A stretch of DNA of 64,000 bases, from positions 19,098,627-19,162,626 of the forward strand of contig CM065712.1 of the NCBI GenBank assembly GCA_017654935.2, given 5' to 3'. Shown here one piece after another: positions 33,115-62,059 of this stretch. Below the pieces are notes generated by a model, which was not told the origin of the DNA, made no database searches, and was given only the letters and a program-made list of their open reading frames with translations. The position numbers were made by a program, and so were the translations under genes. The stretch comes from Phymorhynchus buccinoides. Its lineage: Eukaryota > Mollusca > Gastropoda > Neogastropoda > Raphitomidae. Each line of letters starts with the position of its first letter. Position 1 is the stretch's first letter.

Positions 33115-34145
33115 CACTTGTGTTTCAATACAGCATGACATCCAGGACAGTGTCTCTGAAACGTTCACACTGTGGCCCTGCAGAACAGGCAGGTATTGGA
33201 GCAATGCTCATCTCCAAGTCAGAACCATTGTGGCCCAGCAGAACAGGCAGGTATTGGAGCAATGCTCATCTCCAAGTCAGAACCATTGTGGAGCAGAACA
33301 GGCAGGTATTTAGCAATGCTCATCTCCAAGTCAGAACCATTGTGGCCCTGCAGAACAGGCAGGTATTGGAGCAATGCTCATCTCCAAGTCAGAACCATTG
33401 TGGCCCAGCAGAACAGGCAGGTATTGCAATGCTCAAACAGCAGGTATTGGAGCAATGCTCATCTCCAAGTCAGAACCATTGTATCTCCAAGTCAGAACCA
33501 TTGTGGCCCAGCAGAACAGGCAGGTATTGGAGCAATGCTCATCTCCAAGTCAGAACCAAGCAGAACAGGCAGGTATTGCAATGCTCATCTCCAAGTCAGA
33601 ACCATTGTGGCCCAGCAGAACAGGCAGGTATTGGGGCAATGCTCATCTCCAAGTCAGAACCATTGTGGCCCAGCAGAACAGGCAGGTATTGGGGCAATGC
33701 TCATCTCCAAGTCAGAACCATTGTGGCCCTGCAGAACAGGCAGGTATTGGAGCAATGCTCATCTCCAAGTCAGAACCATTGTGGCCCAGCACACTTGTGT
33801 TTCAATACAGCTTAGATGACATCCAGGACAGTGTCTCACTGAAACGTTCACACTGTGGCCCAGCAGAACAGGCAGGTATTGGAGCAATGCTCATCTCCAA
33901 GTCAGAACCATTGTGGCCCTGCAGAACAGGCAGGTATTGGAGCAATGCTCATCTCCAAGTCAGAACCATTGTGGCCCAGCAGAACAGGCAGGTATTGGAG
34001 CAATGCTCATCTCCAAGTCAGAACCATTGTGGCCCTGCAGAACAGGCAGGTATTGGAGCAATGCTCATCTCCAAGTCAGAACCATTGTGGCCCAGCAGAA
34101 CAGGCAGGTATTGGAGCAATGCTCATCTCCAAGTCAGAACCATTT
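33115..34145 (+). repeat. 58-bp minisatellite, about 16 units in two blocks
   Basis: The unit starts CAGAACAGGCAGGTATTGGA and includes CTCATCTCCAAGTCAGAACC. Each block begins with CACTTGTGTTTCAATACAGC and GACATCCAGGACAGTGTCTC (33115 and 33791). Some units are truncated. No stop codon occurs in any plus frame, and 58 is not a multiple of 3, so the frames interchange. Confidence 0.85.
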
Positions 34146-34203
34146 CACACCCCAATGGGGACACCGGGGGAGAGGGTCTTTCGTACAAATAGTTCCTCCA
34201 CCT
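34146..34203 (-). repeat. Family R repeat, copy e (3' end fragment)
   Basis: CACCCCAATGGGGACACCGG followed by GGTCTTTCGTACAAATAGTT is the inverted 3' end of the family. It abuts the 58-bp minisatellite. Confidence 0.6.
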
Positions 34204-35466
34204 TCTCACTCACAACATACATGTATGCATGCACAACACACAAGTACATGCATGGGAACACAATACACAATACACATATCCAACAATTCTATTCCTTGCA
34301 ATATGCCTCCCCCTCCCTCCAAAAACAAAAACTTCATCCATAATTGTTTTCCATTTTTCTCTGTACGACAAAGCATCGCCACTCTTCAGGCACAGAAGAG
34401 AAAAGCAGGCACCACAGAATGGACGTTGGATATTCAAAACAAGGCGCACAAACCAATAGGCTTTCGCTGCCATTTGATTTGAATAAATCAGCTGCGAGCT
34501 GTAAACCATTCGCCACTGTCTTCACACCTGAATCCTGCCAACCTTCAAACAGAAGGACAGCTGGGTTTTTTTCCCGCTTGACCAATAAAGTTACAGTTTA
34601 ATTTGTTTTCGGTCTATAAAACTTTTCCGAGGCAAAAAAAAAATCTTATAATACAGAACATCTTTTCAGTCTAGGGAAGATTCAGAGGTAAAAACACATA
34701 AATATTTCTATTCATCATTGAGAACAAGGTAATTCAGCGAGCTTTTTCCCTCACGGTCTTGTAAAAACAGTCCACTCCAAGTAACCAGAGTCCAGTCCGA
34801 ATCAAAGTGTTTGTTCCAGCATATACTGGAAGAACCTTGGTGGAGATTGTTACACCATCAATCAGGATTGATTGAAGCAGGCTGCTCCACCACATCATTT
34901 TCCCTCCAAAGTCATTGAATGGTCACTTTTATTTTTATGCCATCAACATTCTTAGTTTCACTATTTTGTTAAAATTCACGCACTGCCAAACTTTTGACAG
35001 AGGGAGACGATGGGGAGTCAGATAAAAAAAGGCGAAGGTGGAATCTGGCTCGAAGAATGTGCGTGCGTTCGTTAAGTCACTTTCAGGTACCAGTATGTAG
35101 GGTAGGTGGCAATGACTATTCTGGAACCCTGGGCTGATCTTTTTGTTTTCAAGTGGAGCCGCCTTGCCCAAGTTATATCCCTACTCTTTATCCTCGATTC
35201 AATACCATAGCCACTTTTTGTTTTTGGTCAGTGCAAACACAGCTGAATGGTGAAGAAAATGGAAGGTGAAGGTGTGGGGAAGGTGAAGGTATGGGGAGGG
35301 AGGGGGAGGTTGGTGGGAGAGTGAAGATGCTGACGGGGGACGCCAGACTGGTCCACGACTGGACTGGCTGCACCACACCCAACACCACCCTCATCAGTGT
35401 GTGATGGGGGAGAGGCGTGGTTGAGGGTGGAGATTCTGAATAATATGTGTGGGGAAGGGGACGGGG

Positions 35467-35515
35467 TGGTGTGTGTGTGCGTGTGCGTGTTCGTGTGTGT
35501 GAGTGTGAGGGTGGC

Positions 35516-35546
<31 letters not shown>

Positions 35547-35557
35547 TGCGTGTGTGT

Positions 35558-35626
<69 letters not shown>

Positions 35627-35632
35627 TGCGTG
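35467..35632 (+). repeat. (GT)n microsatellite
   Basis: About 165 bp with GTGCGTG and GAGTGTGAG variants, next to the LINE-type 3' end. Confidence 0.95.
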
Positions 35633-35639
35633 TACTTCC

Positions 35640-35777
35640 AAGTGTTTTATATTGCACTGTATTTAATTCTTATGATGTATTTACTGTATATTATGCATGT
35701 CTTACTATTTCTATGTTTATATGTGTGTTTTATGTACATGCCAGACAAAGAATTTCTTTATGTTTTAAAGACAATAA

Positions 35778-35819
<42 letters not shown>
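35640..35819 (+). repeat. LINE-type 3' end with (ATTG)n tail
   Basis: GCCAGACAAAGAATTTCTTT then ACAATAAATTGATTGATTG repeated about nine times. An AATAAA-like signal followed by a short tandem tail is a retrotransposon end. Confidence 0.6.
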
Positions 35820-35919
35820 CACCACCTTCGTTTTAGTCCGATGTCTCCACTGATACTTTAAGGTCCACGCACAGCCACAGGAGAGGAGGGAATGAGGACA
35901 ATGATAACGATAATGAACC

Positions 35920-35925
35920 TTTATT
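35920..35925 (-). terminator. Candidate polyadenylation signal for CDK4/6
   Basis: Minus-strand AATAAA about 700 bp past the stop, just after the last tail-repeat unit. The context AATAAAGGTTCATTAT also occurs at 54.9 kb and looks like the tail of a dispersed repeat, so this may be transposon-derived. Confidence 0.35.
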
Positions 35926-35949
35926 GAGGAGGGTCAGTGAGAGAGGTAG

Positions 35950-36626
35950 GGGGTCGGAAAGTTCACTTGCTGACAGGGGCTAGGAGGCGTGCGGGGAGGG
36001 GTCGGATCTTCTGTGGCCAGGATTGTTGCCCCTTCTTGTATTTTAAGAAAACAAACATCTTCACTCTGTCCTTCACGCCAGTTCTCCGTCAATCCACAGC
36101 CAGTGGAGAGGACAGAAGAGGTGGAGGGTGGGTAGGGGTGGGAATGGGTGGAAGAGTTCACTTGCTGACAGGGGGTGTCAGATCACCCGTCGCTGGACTC
36201 GTTCACGATCATCAAGGACTTTTTTTTTTAATGAAAAATCTCTACTTTCTCTTCTGGTCCATACAGAGCCAGAAATGAAGACAAAAGAGGCGGTGGGTGG
36301 GTGGGTGGAAGAGTTCACTTGCTGACGGGGGTGTCAGATCGTCAGTCACTCAACTACTAAAAAAAGCCACCATCTTCACCTATTTGTCAGCCATGCCCGC
36401 TTACTCTGGGTCCATACATTGTACGGCCGGAGGAGGGGAGGGGCGATGGTTGGTGGGGGTGGCTGGAAGAGTTCACTTGCTGACGGAGGTGTCAGATCGT
36501 CCGTCACTCAACTACTAAAAAAAGCCACCATCTTCAGCTAATTTGTCAGCCATGCCCGCTTACTCTGGGTCCATTCAAGGCCGGAGGAGGGGAGGGGCGA
36601 TGGTCGATGGAGGTGGCTGGAAGAGT

Positions 36627-36640
<14 letters not shown>
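35950..36640 (-). repeat. Five tandem copies (about 155-190 bp) of the CDK4/6 C-terminal tail and 3'UTR
   Basis: GTTCACTTGCTGACGGGGGT (revcomp encodes the end of the tail and the TGA) recurs near 35957, 36153, 36311, 36470 and 36625. Each copy is followed by CAGATCG/CCGTCGCTGGACTCG-like sequence and by a GGAGGGGAGGGGCGATGG-type G-rich stretch. Only the last is joined to a real exon. Confidence 0.85.
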
Positions 36641-53801
<17,161 letters not shown>

Positions 53802-53821
53802 CTGAAACAATGAAGCACATC

Positions 53822-54215
53822 ATTTACATCACCACCATCATCATCATCAACATTATCACATCACCATCATCATAATCATTATCATCATCATCTGACATCA
53901 TCATTATCATCAACACCATCAGCGCTATCATCATCACATCATCTTCATCAACGTTATCATCATCAACGTTATCATCATCAACGCTATCATCATCATCACA
54001 TCATCATCATCATCATTATCAACATCATCATCATTATTATCATCATCATTACATCATACTATCAACACCATCAACATTATCATCATCACATCATCATCAT
54101 CATCATCATCATCGCTGTCGACATCCTTTTCACCATCATTGTGATCAATGTTTTCAACAGCATTCCCATCTTCTTCATCATCAACATCATCACCACAATC
54201 ATCATCATCTTGTTT
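53822..54215 (+). repeat. Degenerate (ATC)n/(ATTATC)n array
   Basis: About 390 bp of CATCATCATCATTATCATCA type repeats, starting some 20 bp upstream of the hinge exon acceptor in CDK4/6. Confidence 0.9.
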
Positions 54216-54293
54216 TACGTGTGGGTGCATGCATGCTTATGTGTGGCAGAGTAGAAAGTTTTAAAATGGGAGGGGGGGGAGGGGGGGATACTT

Positions 54294-54625
54294 CTTCTTC
54301 TTCTGCGTTCCCAGGCCATATGGCCATAATGGGTAAGATACGTATGTGTCCGGTTTTCAGTTTTCACTGGTCTCCCAGCTGCGTACAGCCGACATTCCGA
54401 TTTCGGAGGAGCTCAAAGGAGAAAAATTAATTGGAAGATTTTTTTGAAAAAAGGCAGGAGAATGGGCCAATAAGTCAGAAAGATAGTAGATGATAGAAGG
54501 CAAAGGGAAAAGGCAGAGTCAAAGAGAGTGGCAGATTAGAGGAAGTTACAAGCACAGAAGGTAGGGGAACTATTTTTTACAAAAGACCCCCCCCCCCCCC
54601 CCCCCCGGTATCCCCACGGGAAGGG
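54294..54625 (+). repeat. Family R repeat, copy g (most complete)
   Basis: Runs from CTTCTTCTTCTGCGTTCCCA through ATGGCCATAATGGGTAAG, CACTGGTCTCCCAGCTGCG, AAAGGCAGGAGAATGGGCC and AAGGGAAAAGGCAGAGTCAA to a poly-C run and GGTATCCCCACGGG. At about 330 bp it is the best single view of the family. Confidence 0.75.
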
Positions 54626-54923
54626 GTGGTGGATACAAGTACATATACCAGCATAGTTAGTGTGCATACTCTTCCTAGAGAGGGCTTCCTCTTATTCCTG
54701 CACACTGCAAATCATCGGCTGACACTAAGCAGAATAATACACTGTCGCCTTCATCAACAACCTGTTTAGGTGGTATTGTCATTCTTAGCCCTTGACAAAC
54801 AGGCGGTGTTTCATGCATTCTAGCAATGGCAAACTCACTCCCTCTCCCTCTCTCTCTCTCTCATAAAAAATGGCTACTCTATGTCAATACTTTTACCGTT
54901 GTAAAATAAAGGTTCATTATCAT

Positions 54924-54927
<4 letters not shown>

Positions 54928-54962
<35 letters not shown>

Positions 54963-55027
54963 ATTTTAGCTGCACCTCCAAATGTGCATAGGTCGGTGGC
55001 CTCACATTAAAATTCATTGCGTCAGCG

Positions 55028-55093
<66 letters not shown>

Positions 55094-55095
55094 CC
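54928..55095 (+). repeat. Two (CT)n tracts
   Basis: 54930-54959 and 55030-55094, the first preceded by AATAAAGGTTCATTATCATT, a retroelement-like 3' end. Confidence 0.9.
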
Positions 55096-55514
55096 TCTCT
55101 CTGACAGATCTTTTTTTTTTTCTACCTTGCGTAATTTTTTGAAAGCTTGAATCGATTTACATAGTACTTGTTTATTGTGTTTTCTATTTATGTTCATATT
55201 TGCTGATGACCCTACCCCGCTGTCCCCTTTGACATGGGCAGATGGCCCAGTTCATTAAATTATTGTTCAATGTTGTGATTTGTTGTCTCTCTCTCTCTCT
55301 CTCTCTCTCTTGTCCGCACGCGGCCACCTCTTATTTGAAAAAAGGAATTCATATACATAAGCCAATAGAGTCATGTCAGTTGGGTGTCCAGAAGCGCTCA
55401 TTCCTTTTGTCACATACACTGAAAATGCCTTCTGGCTTTCACCCAATGAAATTTAATCCCAATTAAAAAGAAAAACAAACCTAAAACACACACACACACA
55501 CACACACAAACACA

Positions 55515-55725
55515 CACTCAGTGGTGTAGAGTGGCACAGAGGTATCACGTTCGCCTCGTGTCAAGTAAACCTGAGTTTGAACCTGGGTACAAGGGATTTT
55601 TCCTCTCACTCTGCACTAGGCCTTTTGGATGAGACGATAAACTTAAGGTCCTGTGTGCTCATGCACTTAGCACATGCTAAACCCAGTGGCAACGAAAATG
55701 TTGTCATTTGGTCAAAAGTTAACCC
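55515..55725 (+). mobile_element. tRNA-headed SINE of a second family
   Basis: A box TGGCACAGAGG (55532-55542) and B-like box GAGTTTGAACC (55573-55583), then TTTGGATGAGACGATAAACT, AAGGTCCTGTGTGCTCATGC and CCCAGTGGCAACGAAAATG. It ends in a poly-C run. Confidence 0.65.
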
Positions 55726-56399
55726 CCCCACCCCCCCCCCCCCCCCCCCCCCTCCTTCTTCATCAGTCACACAAAGATAAAAAATTAAAATAATTAATTG
55801 GGTGGCGCGCCTCTGGAAGCGACATGCTCTCCAGGTGGGAGCAACCCGAATTTCACAGAGGCACGATAAAGTACCTAATACCTAATATCACACACACACA
55901 CACACACACACATATATACACTCACAAACAACTTCATGCAAATCCAAAACGAGGGGTTGACGTGCGACAAGCACACAGGGTAACTTACAACTATAATTAA
56001 AAAACAAATAACCTTCACAGCTGAACAGCCACTACAGCCTAACACTGAGGATCAACCGCCCACAAAACGCCACGGGATACGCCCACAGACCTAACACAAA
56101 CAGGACAGTAAAAGAAGCAATGTGTGGGCGAAAGTGAACAACGCTCAGGTGTCTATACTACACAATGAACCCAATGAGATTTTAGTCTTTGGAGAAAAGA
56201 AATGCGGAGGGTGGATCTTTAATGACACAATTAAGGCTTTGAAAAACATGGGACGGGTAGGTCTTTAACGGCACAACCAAGCACACATGTATGCAAAGAT
56301 GTATGCAAACACATGCACACAAGCGCACACATTATTGATATATACAGACCCGTGCTCGCACAAATGCATATCATGCACATACCAATATCTAGCATGACT

Positions 56400-56438
56400 T
56401 GTGTATGTGTGTGTGTGTTCACGCCAGTGTGTGTGCGT

Positions 56439-56500
<62 letters not shown>

Positions 56501-56530
56501 GTGTGTGTGTGTGTGTGCGAGTGTGTAGTG
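56400..56530 (+). repeat. (GT)n microsatellite
   Basis: About 130 bp of GT with GTGCGTG variants; a G/T-rich stretch continues to 56800. Confidence 0.9.
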
Positions 56531-57197
56531 TGTGTGTGAATTATGTGTGTGAATGTGTGTGAGTGTGTTGTGTATGTGGGGAGGGAGGAGGGTTGTGTGG
56601 GGGGTGGGGGGGGTGGCGGGGCGTGAGTGGTATGGGTGTGTGTGTGAGACGAGGGGTGAGGGGAATGAGGGACTACGTTTGTGTGTGTGATGTATTTGCG
56701 CGTATGCGCGAGCGCATGTATTAGGTGTTTATAGGTGTGGTTTTCTCTGTACAAATGGGAGGATGCGTAGACATTCGGTTATGTTTGTGTGTGCGTGTGC
56801 ATGTGTCGATTTATGAATTGAGTGCTATGTAAATATTTTATGACGCTTATATGAAGTCTTTTATTACTACTTTTAACTTTTAACTATTTGTCATTGTAAG
56901 CGCCTTGGGCTCCTGGTTTTATCGGCAGGTAAGTGCGTCATAAATTTTCATTATTATTATTATTATTATTATACGCACTTGCACATTTTTTCATACATAT
57001 ATATGCATACTGCGATACACACAAGTGCTAATGGGTATTCCCATACGCACATAGTCAAACACACACACACACACACGGATCCTCCCCACCCACTCTCTCT
57101 CTCTCCCCTCCCCTCACACCTACCCCAAATTAACCCCTTCTAATCCAATCAACTGCTCCCCATTTCTGCCCCCCCCCAACAACAAAAAATCCTGTTC

Positions 57198-57445
57198 TTA
57201 GCCCTTTCACCGCCAAACTCGCATTTTTGCACCACAATGATTTAACACCCATGTCATTAAAACTCTTCAAATCGGGGTCTGTTATTCAATGACATTGTGT
57301 TTCTAAATTTGGGTAGTAAGGATTGACCCTATTCTAAATGCGTCACAGAGAAATCCCACAATATTGCAGACAAAATCTTTTCTGTAACCAAGTAAGTTTT
57401 AACAGACATTTTTGGCTCAAAGATGTCTGGCGGTGAAAGGGTTAA
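57198..57445. mobile_element. piggyBac-like MITE, family P, copy 3
   Basis: Left edge TTAG (mutated TTAA), CCCTTTCACCGCCA; right edge TGGCGGTGAAAGGGTTAA. The interior closely matches copy 2. It lies 180 bp from copy 4 in opposite orientation. Confidence 0.85.
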
Positions 57446-57491
57446 TACATCAAGTATCCTGGTACAGAGGGACCTCCCTTATAAGACCTTC

Positions 57492-58111
57492 AATTTCCAT
57501 TCGTCATGTCCTTCTGGACTGCTGGGATTCATACGACACTAGAAGGAAACACTACACTGCGGAGTCAATGAAAATTATGTTCCGCGACGTTCCGCCTGAC
57601 ACGATCTTTAATTACTTGAAAGACATTAACCCTTTCACCGCCAGACATATTTCAGCCAAAACATTCCATTAAATGTACCTGGGTAGAGAACAAAATCCAT
57701 CTGCAGTATTGGGGATTCTTCCGTGACATATATAAAATAAGGTCTAACCTTACTTCCCCAAACTAAGACAATAGGGTCTTTGGATACTAGACCCCAATTT
57801 GAAGCATTTTAGTGACATAGGTGTTAAGTTACTGTGGTGCAAAAATGCGACATTGGCGGTGAAAGGGTTAATATTTTTCACTTAATGTAAGCTACTGTGA
57901 TGTTTTTAACTCTAGACGAGTCATGTTTTTACTTGCTAAGTTTGTGATTGGTTAATGTTTTTTAGCAAAAGTATTTTTAACAAAAAAACTCTGATTTTGT
58001 TTTTACCTTGTGTTTTTATCCCTTTTTAATACGTGGTAAGATTTAACGTGGTGACAGCCCTGACATGGCCTTTGTTGTCGATGGGGCTATCATTTTAATC
58101 TTAATCTTAAT
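57492..58111 (+). pseudogene. 5'-truncated LINE with 14-bp target duplication
   Basis: Flanked by CTTATAAGACCTTC at 57478-57491 and 58112-58125. The frame HVLLDCWDSYDTRRKHY ... SMKIMF matches the C-terminal end of LINE proteins (HxLLDC...SM-x-x-x-F). The 3' end carries an AATCTT repeat tail. It contains MITE family P copy 4. Confidence 0.8.
57626..57871. mobile_element. piggyBac-like MITE, family P, copy 4, nested in a LINE fragment
   Basis: TTAA at both edges, CCCTTTCACCGCCA and TGGCGGTGAAAGGG ends. It splits the LINE fragment at 57492-58111 right after the frame IFNYLKDI. Confidence 0.85.
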
Positions 58112-58177
58112 CTTATAAGACCTTCGAAAATCATCCCAAATAAGGTCTTATAAAGGATGGGTCTTATAAGGGAGGTA

Positions 58178-61100
58178 CTTGTCAGGTGCACTTGTCTCTG
58201 TATATTTCATCTTGTTTTATTATCTTTATCTGTTTCCTGAACTTTTAGTTGAATGCAGATGAATTATAAGTTGTAAAGATGGAGACTGTGTCATTTGCAA
58301 AGATTCTAATCATCGTCATAGTTGTATTTCGGACATGTGTTTTGACTGTGCTTGTGACGCCTGGTGAGAGATATGGCGGGCAGCAGGAAGGTAGATCTAG
58401 TACCGGTGCTTTGCGCTACGATCGTGAATTTCTACTTCGTCTTCAAACTGCCCATGACATCTCGACCATTTCTGGACAACTATTCCCTGCTGAAATGATT
58501 GGTGAAAGTGAGAGTGAGAGTACGGCTAGAAAGAAGAAAGAACGAAAGAGGGGACAGAGAGGAGGAGTGAGAAGAAGAATGAGAAGAAACAGATCTAAAC
58601 TGCCCCTACCATCCATGATTCTATCAAACGTCAGATCTATCAACCCGAACGGAAAGAACTGTAACTTAGACGAAATCCAAGCAAATTGTCAATTTTTAAG
58701 TGAATATAGAAACTCATGTGTACTCTGTTTTACGGAAACTTGGTTGACTGAGAAAGTTCGTGATGAGAATGTTGCAATTGATGGTTTTGGTGTGCCGTAC
58801 AGAGTTGATAGACTGTGAGAAAGTGGGAAAGCAAATGGGTGGTGGTGTTTGCTTATATGTGAATGAAAGCTGGTGTGATAGTGCGAATGTAACCGTAAAG
58901 AAGCGTGTGTGTACACAAGACATTGAACTGCTCTCTGTGTCTCTCAGGCCGCGTTATCTTCCTCGCGAGTTTGGTCGTGTCTTTTTGACAGTTGTGTATG
59001 CCCCTGTGTTTGACAAGACCTCTGCTGTACGCGCTGGAAGGGAGATAGCTGCTGTCGTCAGAGAGCTACAGTTGATTTCTGCTGATGCCCCCTGCTTCAT
59101 CGTTGGTGACTTTAATCACTGTGACTTGCGTAAAACTCTACCCTCTTTTAAACAGTATGTGACATGTTTTACTCGTCAGAAGAAGACTATTGACTTATGT
59201 TACGGCAATATTCCCAATGCATACAGATCTCTACCTCTACCACCAGTGGGTGCTTCCGACCACGACACCGTGCAACTTATCCCTGCCTACAGACCCAAAA
59301 TACAAACTGAACCTGTGGTGAAAAAGAGCGTGAAAGAGTGGACGACCGAGAGTGTGGATGAATTGAGGGGTTGTTTTGAATGTACTGACTGGAGTGTGCT
59401 GACTGATTCCTGTGAAACTGTGCATGAAGCTGCTGATGTTGTTACGTCTTACATTAATTTTTGTGAAGATATGATCATTCCATCAAAGATTATAAAGATT
59501 TTTCCCAACAACAAACCGTGGATTTCCAAGTCTATTAAATCAGTTTTAAATGAGAAGAAAGTAGCCTTTCAAACAGGAGATAAAAGAGAAAGAAAAGTGG
59601 TTCAATCTAAACTTAGAGGGGAGTTAAGGAAGGGGCAGAGGGAGTATAAGGATAAAGTAGAACAGCAGTTTCAGACAGGCAGAATCTTAGATGCATGGGA
59701 TGGGCTTCGAACTCTAACCGGCCAATCAAAAAAACGAACAGCAAATTGCCAAATGACCAGAGAAGAACAGAAGGATTTTTCTAATGAGCTAAATGACTTT
59801 TATTGTCGGTTTGAAAGAAATGATCTAGAGGGAGATCTAAACGGGGTAACGTCACAGTTAAGAGAAAAAATTATCAATGCAAATGAAGATCATGAATTTG
59901 AGGTTCAAGAAAGAGATGTTCAGTCCATATTTCAGAAACTAAATGTGAGGAAAGCTGTGGGACCAGATAATGTGTGTGGAAGATTGTTGAAAGCATGCTG
60001 TTCTCAATTGTGTGGTGTGTTTTGCTCTCTATTTAACTGGTCTTTACGTGATTGTGTTGTACCATGTATCTGGAAAAATTCTACAGTTACTCCTGTCCCT
60101 AAGAAAAAGAACCCTGCCACACTGAACGATTACCGCCCTGTTGCCTTAACGTCTATTGCCATGAAATGTTTTGAAAAGATCGTCCTTCATCGCCTTCTTT
60201 CTTTCACTAACCTACTCCTTGACCCCTTTCAGTTTGCCTACAAACGGTGTAGAGGAACAGACGATGCCTTACTGACCCTTCTTCACAATGCCTTTCTTCA
60301 CTTAAATACCCCCAACTCTTTTGTTCGTATTTTATTCATCGATTTCTCCTCTGCCTTCAATACAATACAGCCCCATTTACTGGCCCAGAAACTACTAGAC
60401 CTGAATGTTAACCCCAAGCTCATTCTCTGGATAACCAATTTCCTACGCAATAGAACTCAGTCTGTCCGCTTTCAATCTGCAATCTCCTCAGAACGTTCGA
60501 CTTCTACAGGTGCCCCCCAAGGAACAGTTTTGTCCCCAGTTCTTTTTACATTGTACACAAATGACTGTAGAGGCACTGAAGAAACACCTGTCATTAAATA
60601 CTCAGATGATTCTGCCATCGAAGATTTGTCAAACTCTGATTCTGTGTACTTCAGTGAAGTCAAAAGGTTTTGTTCATGGTGCAAAGATAATTATCTGGAT
60701 TTAAATGTTGTTAAAACAAAAGAACTGCTTGTAGATTTTCGTAGAAACCCAGTGCCAGTGCCACATTTGGAAATTGATGGTGAAACGGTTGAAAGAATTG
60801 ATGAGTACAAATACCTAGGCACAGTTTTAGACAAGAAACTTACTTTTGATAAACACATTGAGCATATACATAAGAAGAGTCAGTCCAGGATCTTTTGTTT
60901 ACAGAGGCTAAGGAATATTGGTGTCTGTTCAGATATTCTTCAAACCTACTACCGATGTTGCATTGAATCTGTTCTTACTGTGTCATTTATCTGTTGGTAT
61001 GGAAGCTTGAGTGTAAAAAGTAAGCGTGTGTTGAGTGATATGGTGAATGTGTGCAGTAAAGTTGTGGGTGCAAGGCAGAGTGGTATGCAAGAGTTGTATG

Positions 61101-61553
61101 ACAGACAAGTAGTCAAGAAAGCCAGGAAAATTCTTAATGATAACAGTCATGTTCTGGCAAAATACTATGAAGTATTACCATCGGGCCGTCGATACAGAAC
61201 TCTAAAACTGAAAATAAGAGCACAGAAAACTTTCTTACCAAGATCAATTCATCTGTTGAACTCTTAATGCACTGCATTGAGTGATTGTTTTGCTGAGCAG
61301 CCTGTCCATCTCCTTGGGATTGAATTTGTATTCGTATTCGTCCAGTTTGTTAACTACAATATTGCAGTGTTATTAGTTATTAGTTTATATTCTTTAATTG
61401 TTGATAAATGTGTTGTGGTTTTTGTTGTTGTTGATAAATGTGTTTATTGTTGCTGTTTTTCTTATGTGCACCTGGCTGCAATTTCTCAGTTATGAGATAA
61501 TAAAGATGATTTGATTTGATTTGATTTGATTTGATTTGAATTTTAATACTTAC
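58178..61553 (+). mobile_element. Near full-length non-LTR retrotransposon (CR1/L2/Rex1-like)
   Basis: Covers 5' leader, endonuclease-RT reading frame and a 3'UTR ending in AATAAAGATG and an (ATTTG)n-type tail at about 61507-61540. GTCTTATAAGGGAGGTA occurs at 58161-58177 and again at 61554-61570 and may be a 17-bp target duplication, although this motif is also part of the host element. About 13 bp of extra sequence lie between the tail and the right copy. Confidence 0.85.
58279..61267 (+). pseudogene. LINE endonuclease/reverse transcriptase, one break near 58.8 kb
   Basis: The first part (58279-58818, 179 codons) has a hydrophobic N-terminus, a basic linker and the start of an apurinic-type endonuclease (ILSNVRSI, CFTETWL, then RVDR). 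It ends at TGA; the second part (from about 58820 in the frame opening at 58760, 835 codons) resumes with GKQMGGGVCLYV. This second part holds the endonuclease GDFN (residues 116-119) and SDHD (166-169). It also holds RT motifs: DYRPVAL, FAYKRCRGT, LFIDFSSAFNTI, STGAPQGTVLSPVLF, and the catalytic box YSDD at 614-617 in place of the usual F/YADD. A stop plus a frameshift near 58816-58840 breaks the frame. Everything after is open to TAA at 61265, so the copy looks young. Confidence 0.85.
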
Positions 61554-61669
61554 GTCTTATAAGGGAGGTAATTTCAATACTTACAAAGAAGGGCAATGTC
61601 TCAGAGAAGTAGGTCTTATGTGGGAGGGAGTCTTATAATGGGGGGTCTTATAAGGGAGGTTCCACTGTA

Positions 61670-62059
61670 CTGACAATGAGTGTGAGAGTTTAGCCCCATA
61701 CAAAGGCTTCCTTTCTCGTGACATTCTTCAAAAGGCGGGGGAGAAAACCTGCTGTGAAAAATCCCCGCTAACTTAATCACCCCAAACAATGGCTGCAAAC
61801 GAAGCGAGGCACCCCGGGACACGTTTCCCCTTGAAGGTAGAGCCAGCCGGCAGTAAATAATTGTTTAGAATTTCTCTCTGCCAGGCTTCAAGTTCAACTT
61901 CAAGAAAAGAACACCACCTGATTTTCTGAGGAATTGACGTCAATAGGCCTGAATCAGACGGACGTAGATCTCCTATCAATATCTCCTGCCCCACCCCCTC
62001 CCTCTTCCCTATCCTACCCTTGCACCCCTCATTTACCTCTGTCCTTAATCTCCTGGTTA
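61670..62059. other. CDK4/6 intron between mobile-element nest and minisatellite
   Basis: Unique-looking sequence. I looked for the missing CDK4/6 N-terminal exons on the minus strand and saw none. Confidence 0.45.

Larger units (their letters stand above)
57463..61669. mobile_element. Tigger/pogo-like element split by two LINE insertions
   Basis: The left end TACAGAGGGACCTCCCTTAT and the right end reading inverse TACAGTGGAACCTCCCTTAT share TA edges and about 29 bp of inverted repeat. The element itself is only some 180 bp (57463-57491, 58126-58177, about 61571-61669); the rest is nested LINE and MITE. Confidence 0.75.

Noticed and set aside
33181..34145. Regular repeat-spacer look, like a CRISPR array
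   Set aside because: The whole 58-bp unit is conserved with no unique spacers, and the context is animal nuclear DNA.
32946..34482. Frames of 289, 215, 272 and 189 codons
   Set aside because: Covered by the 58-bp minisatellite; frame cycling explains the length.
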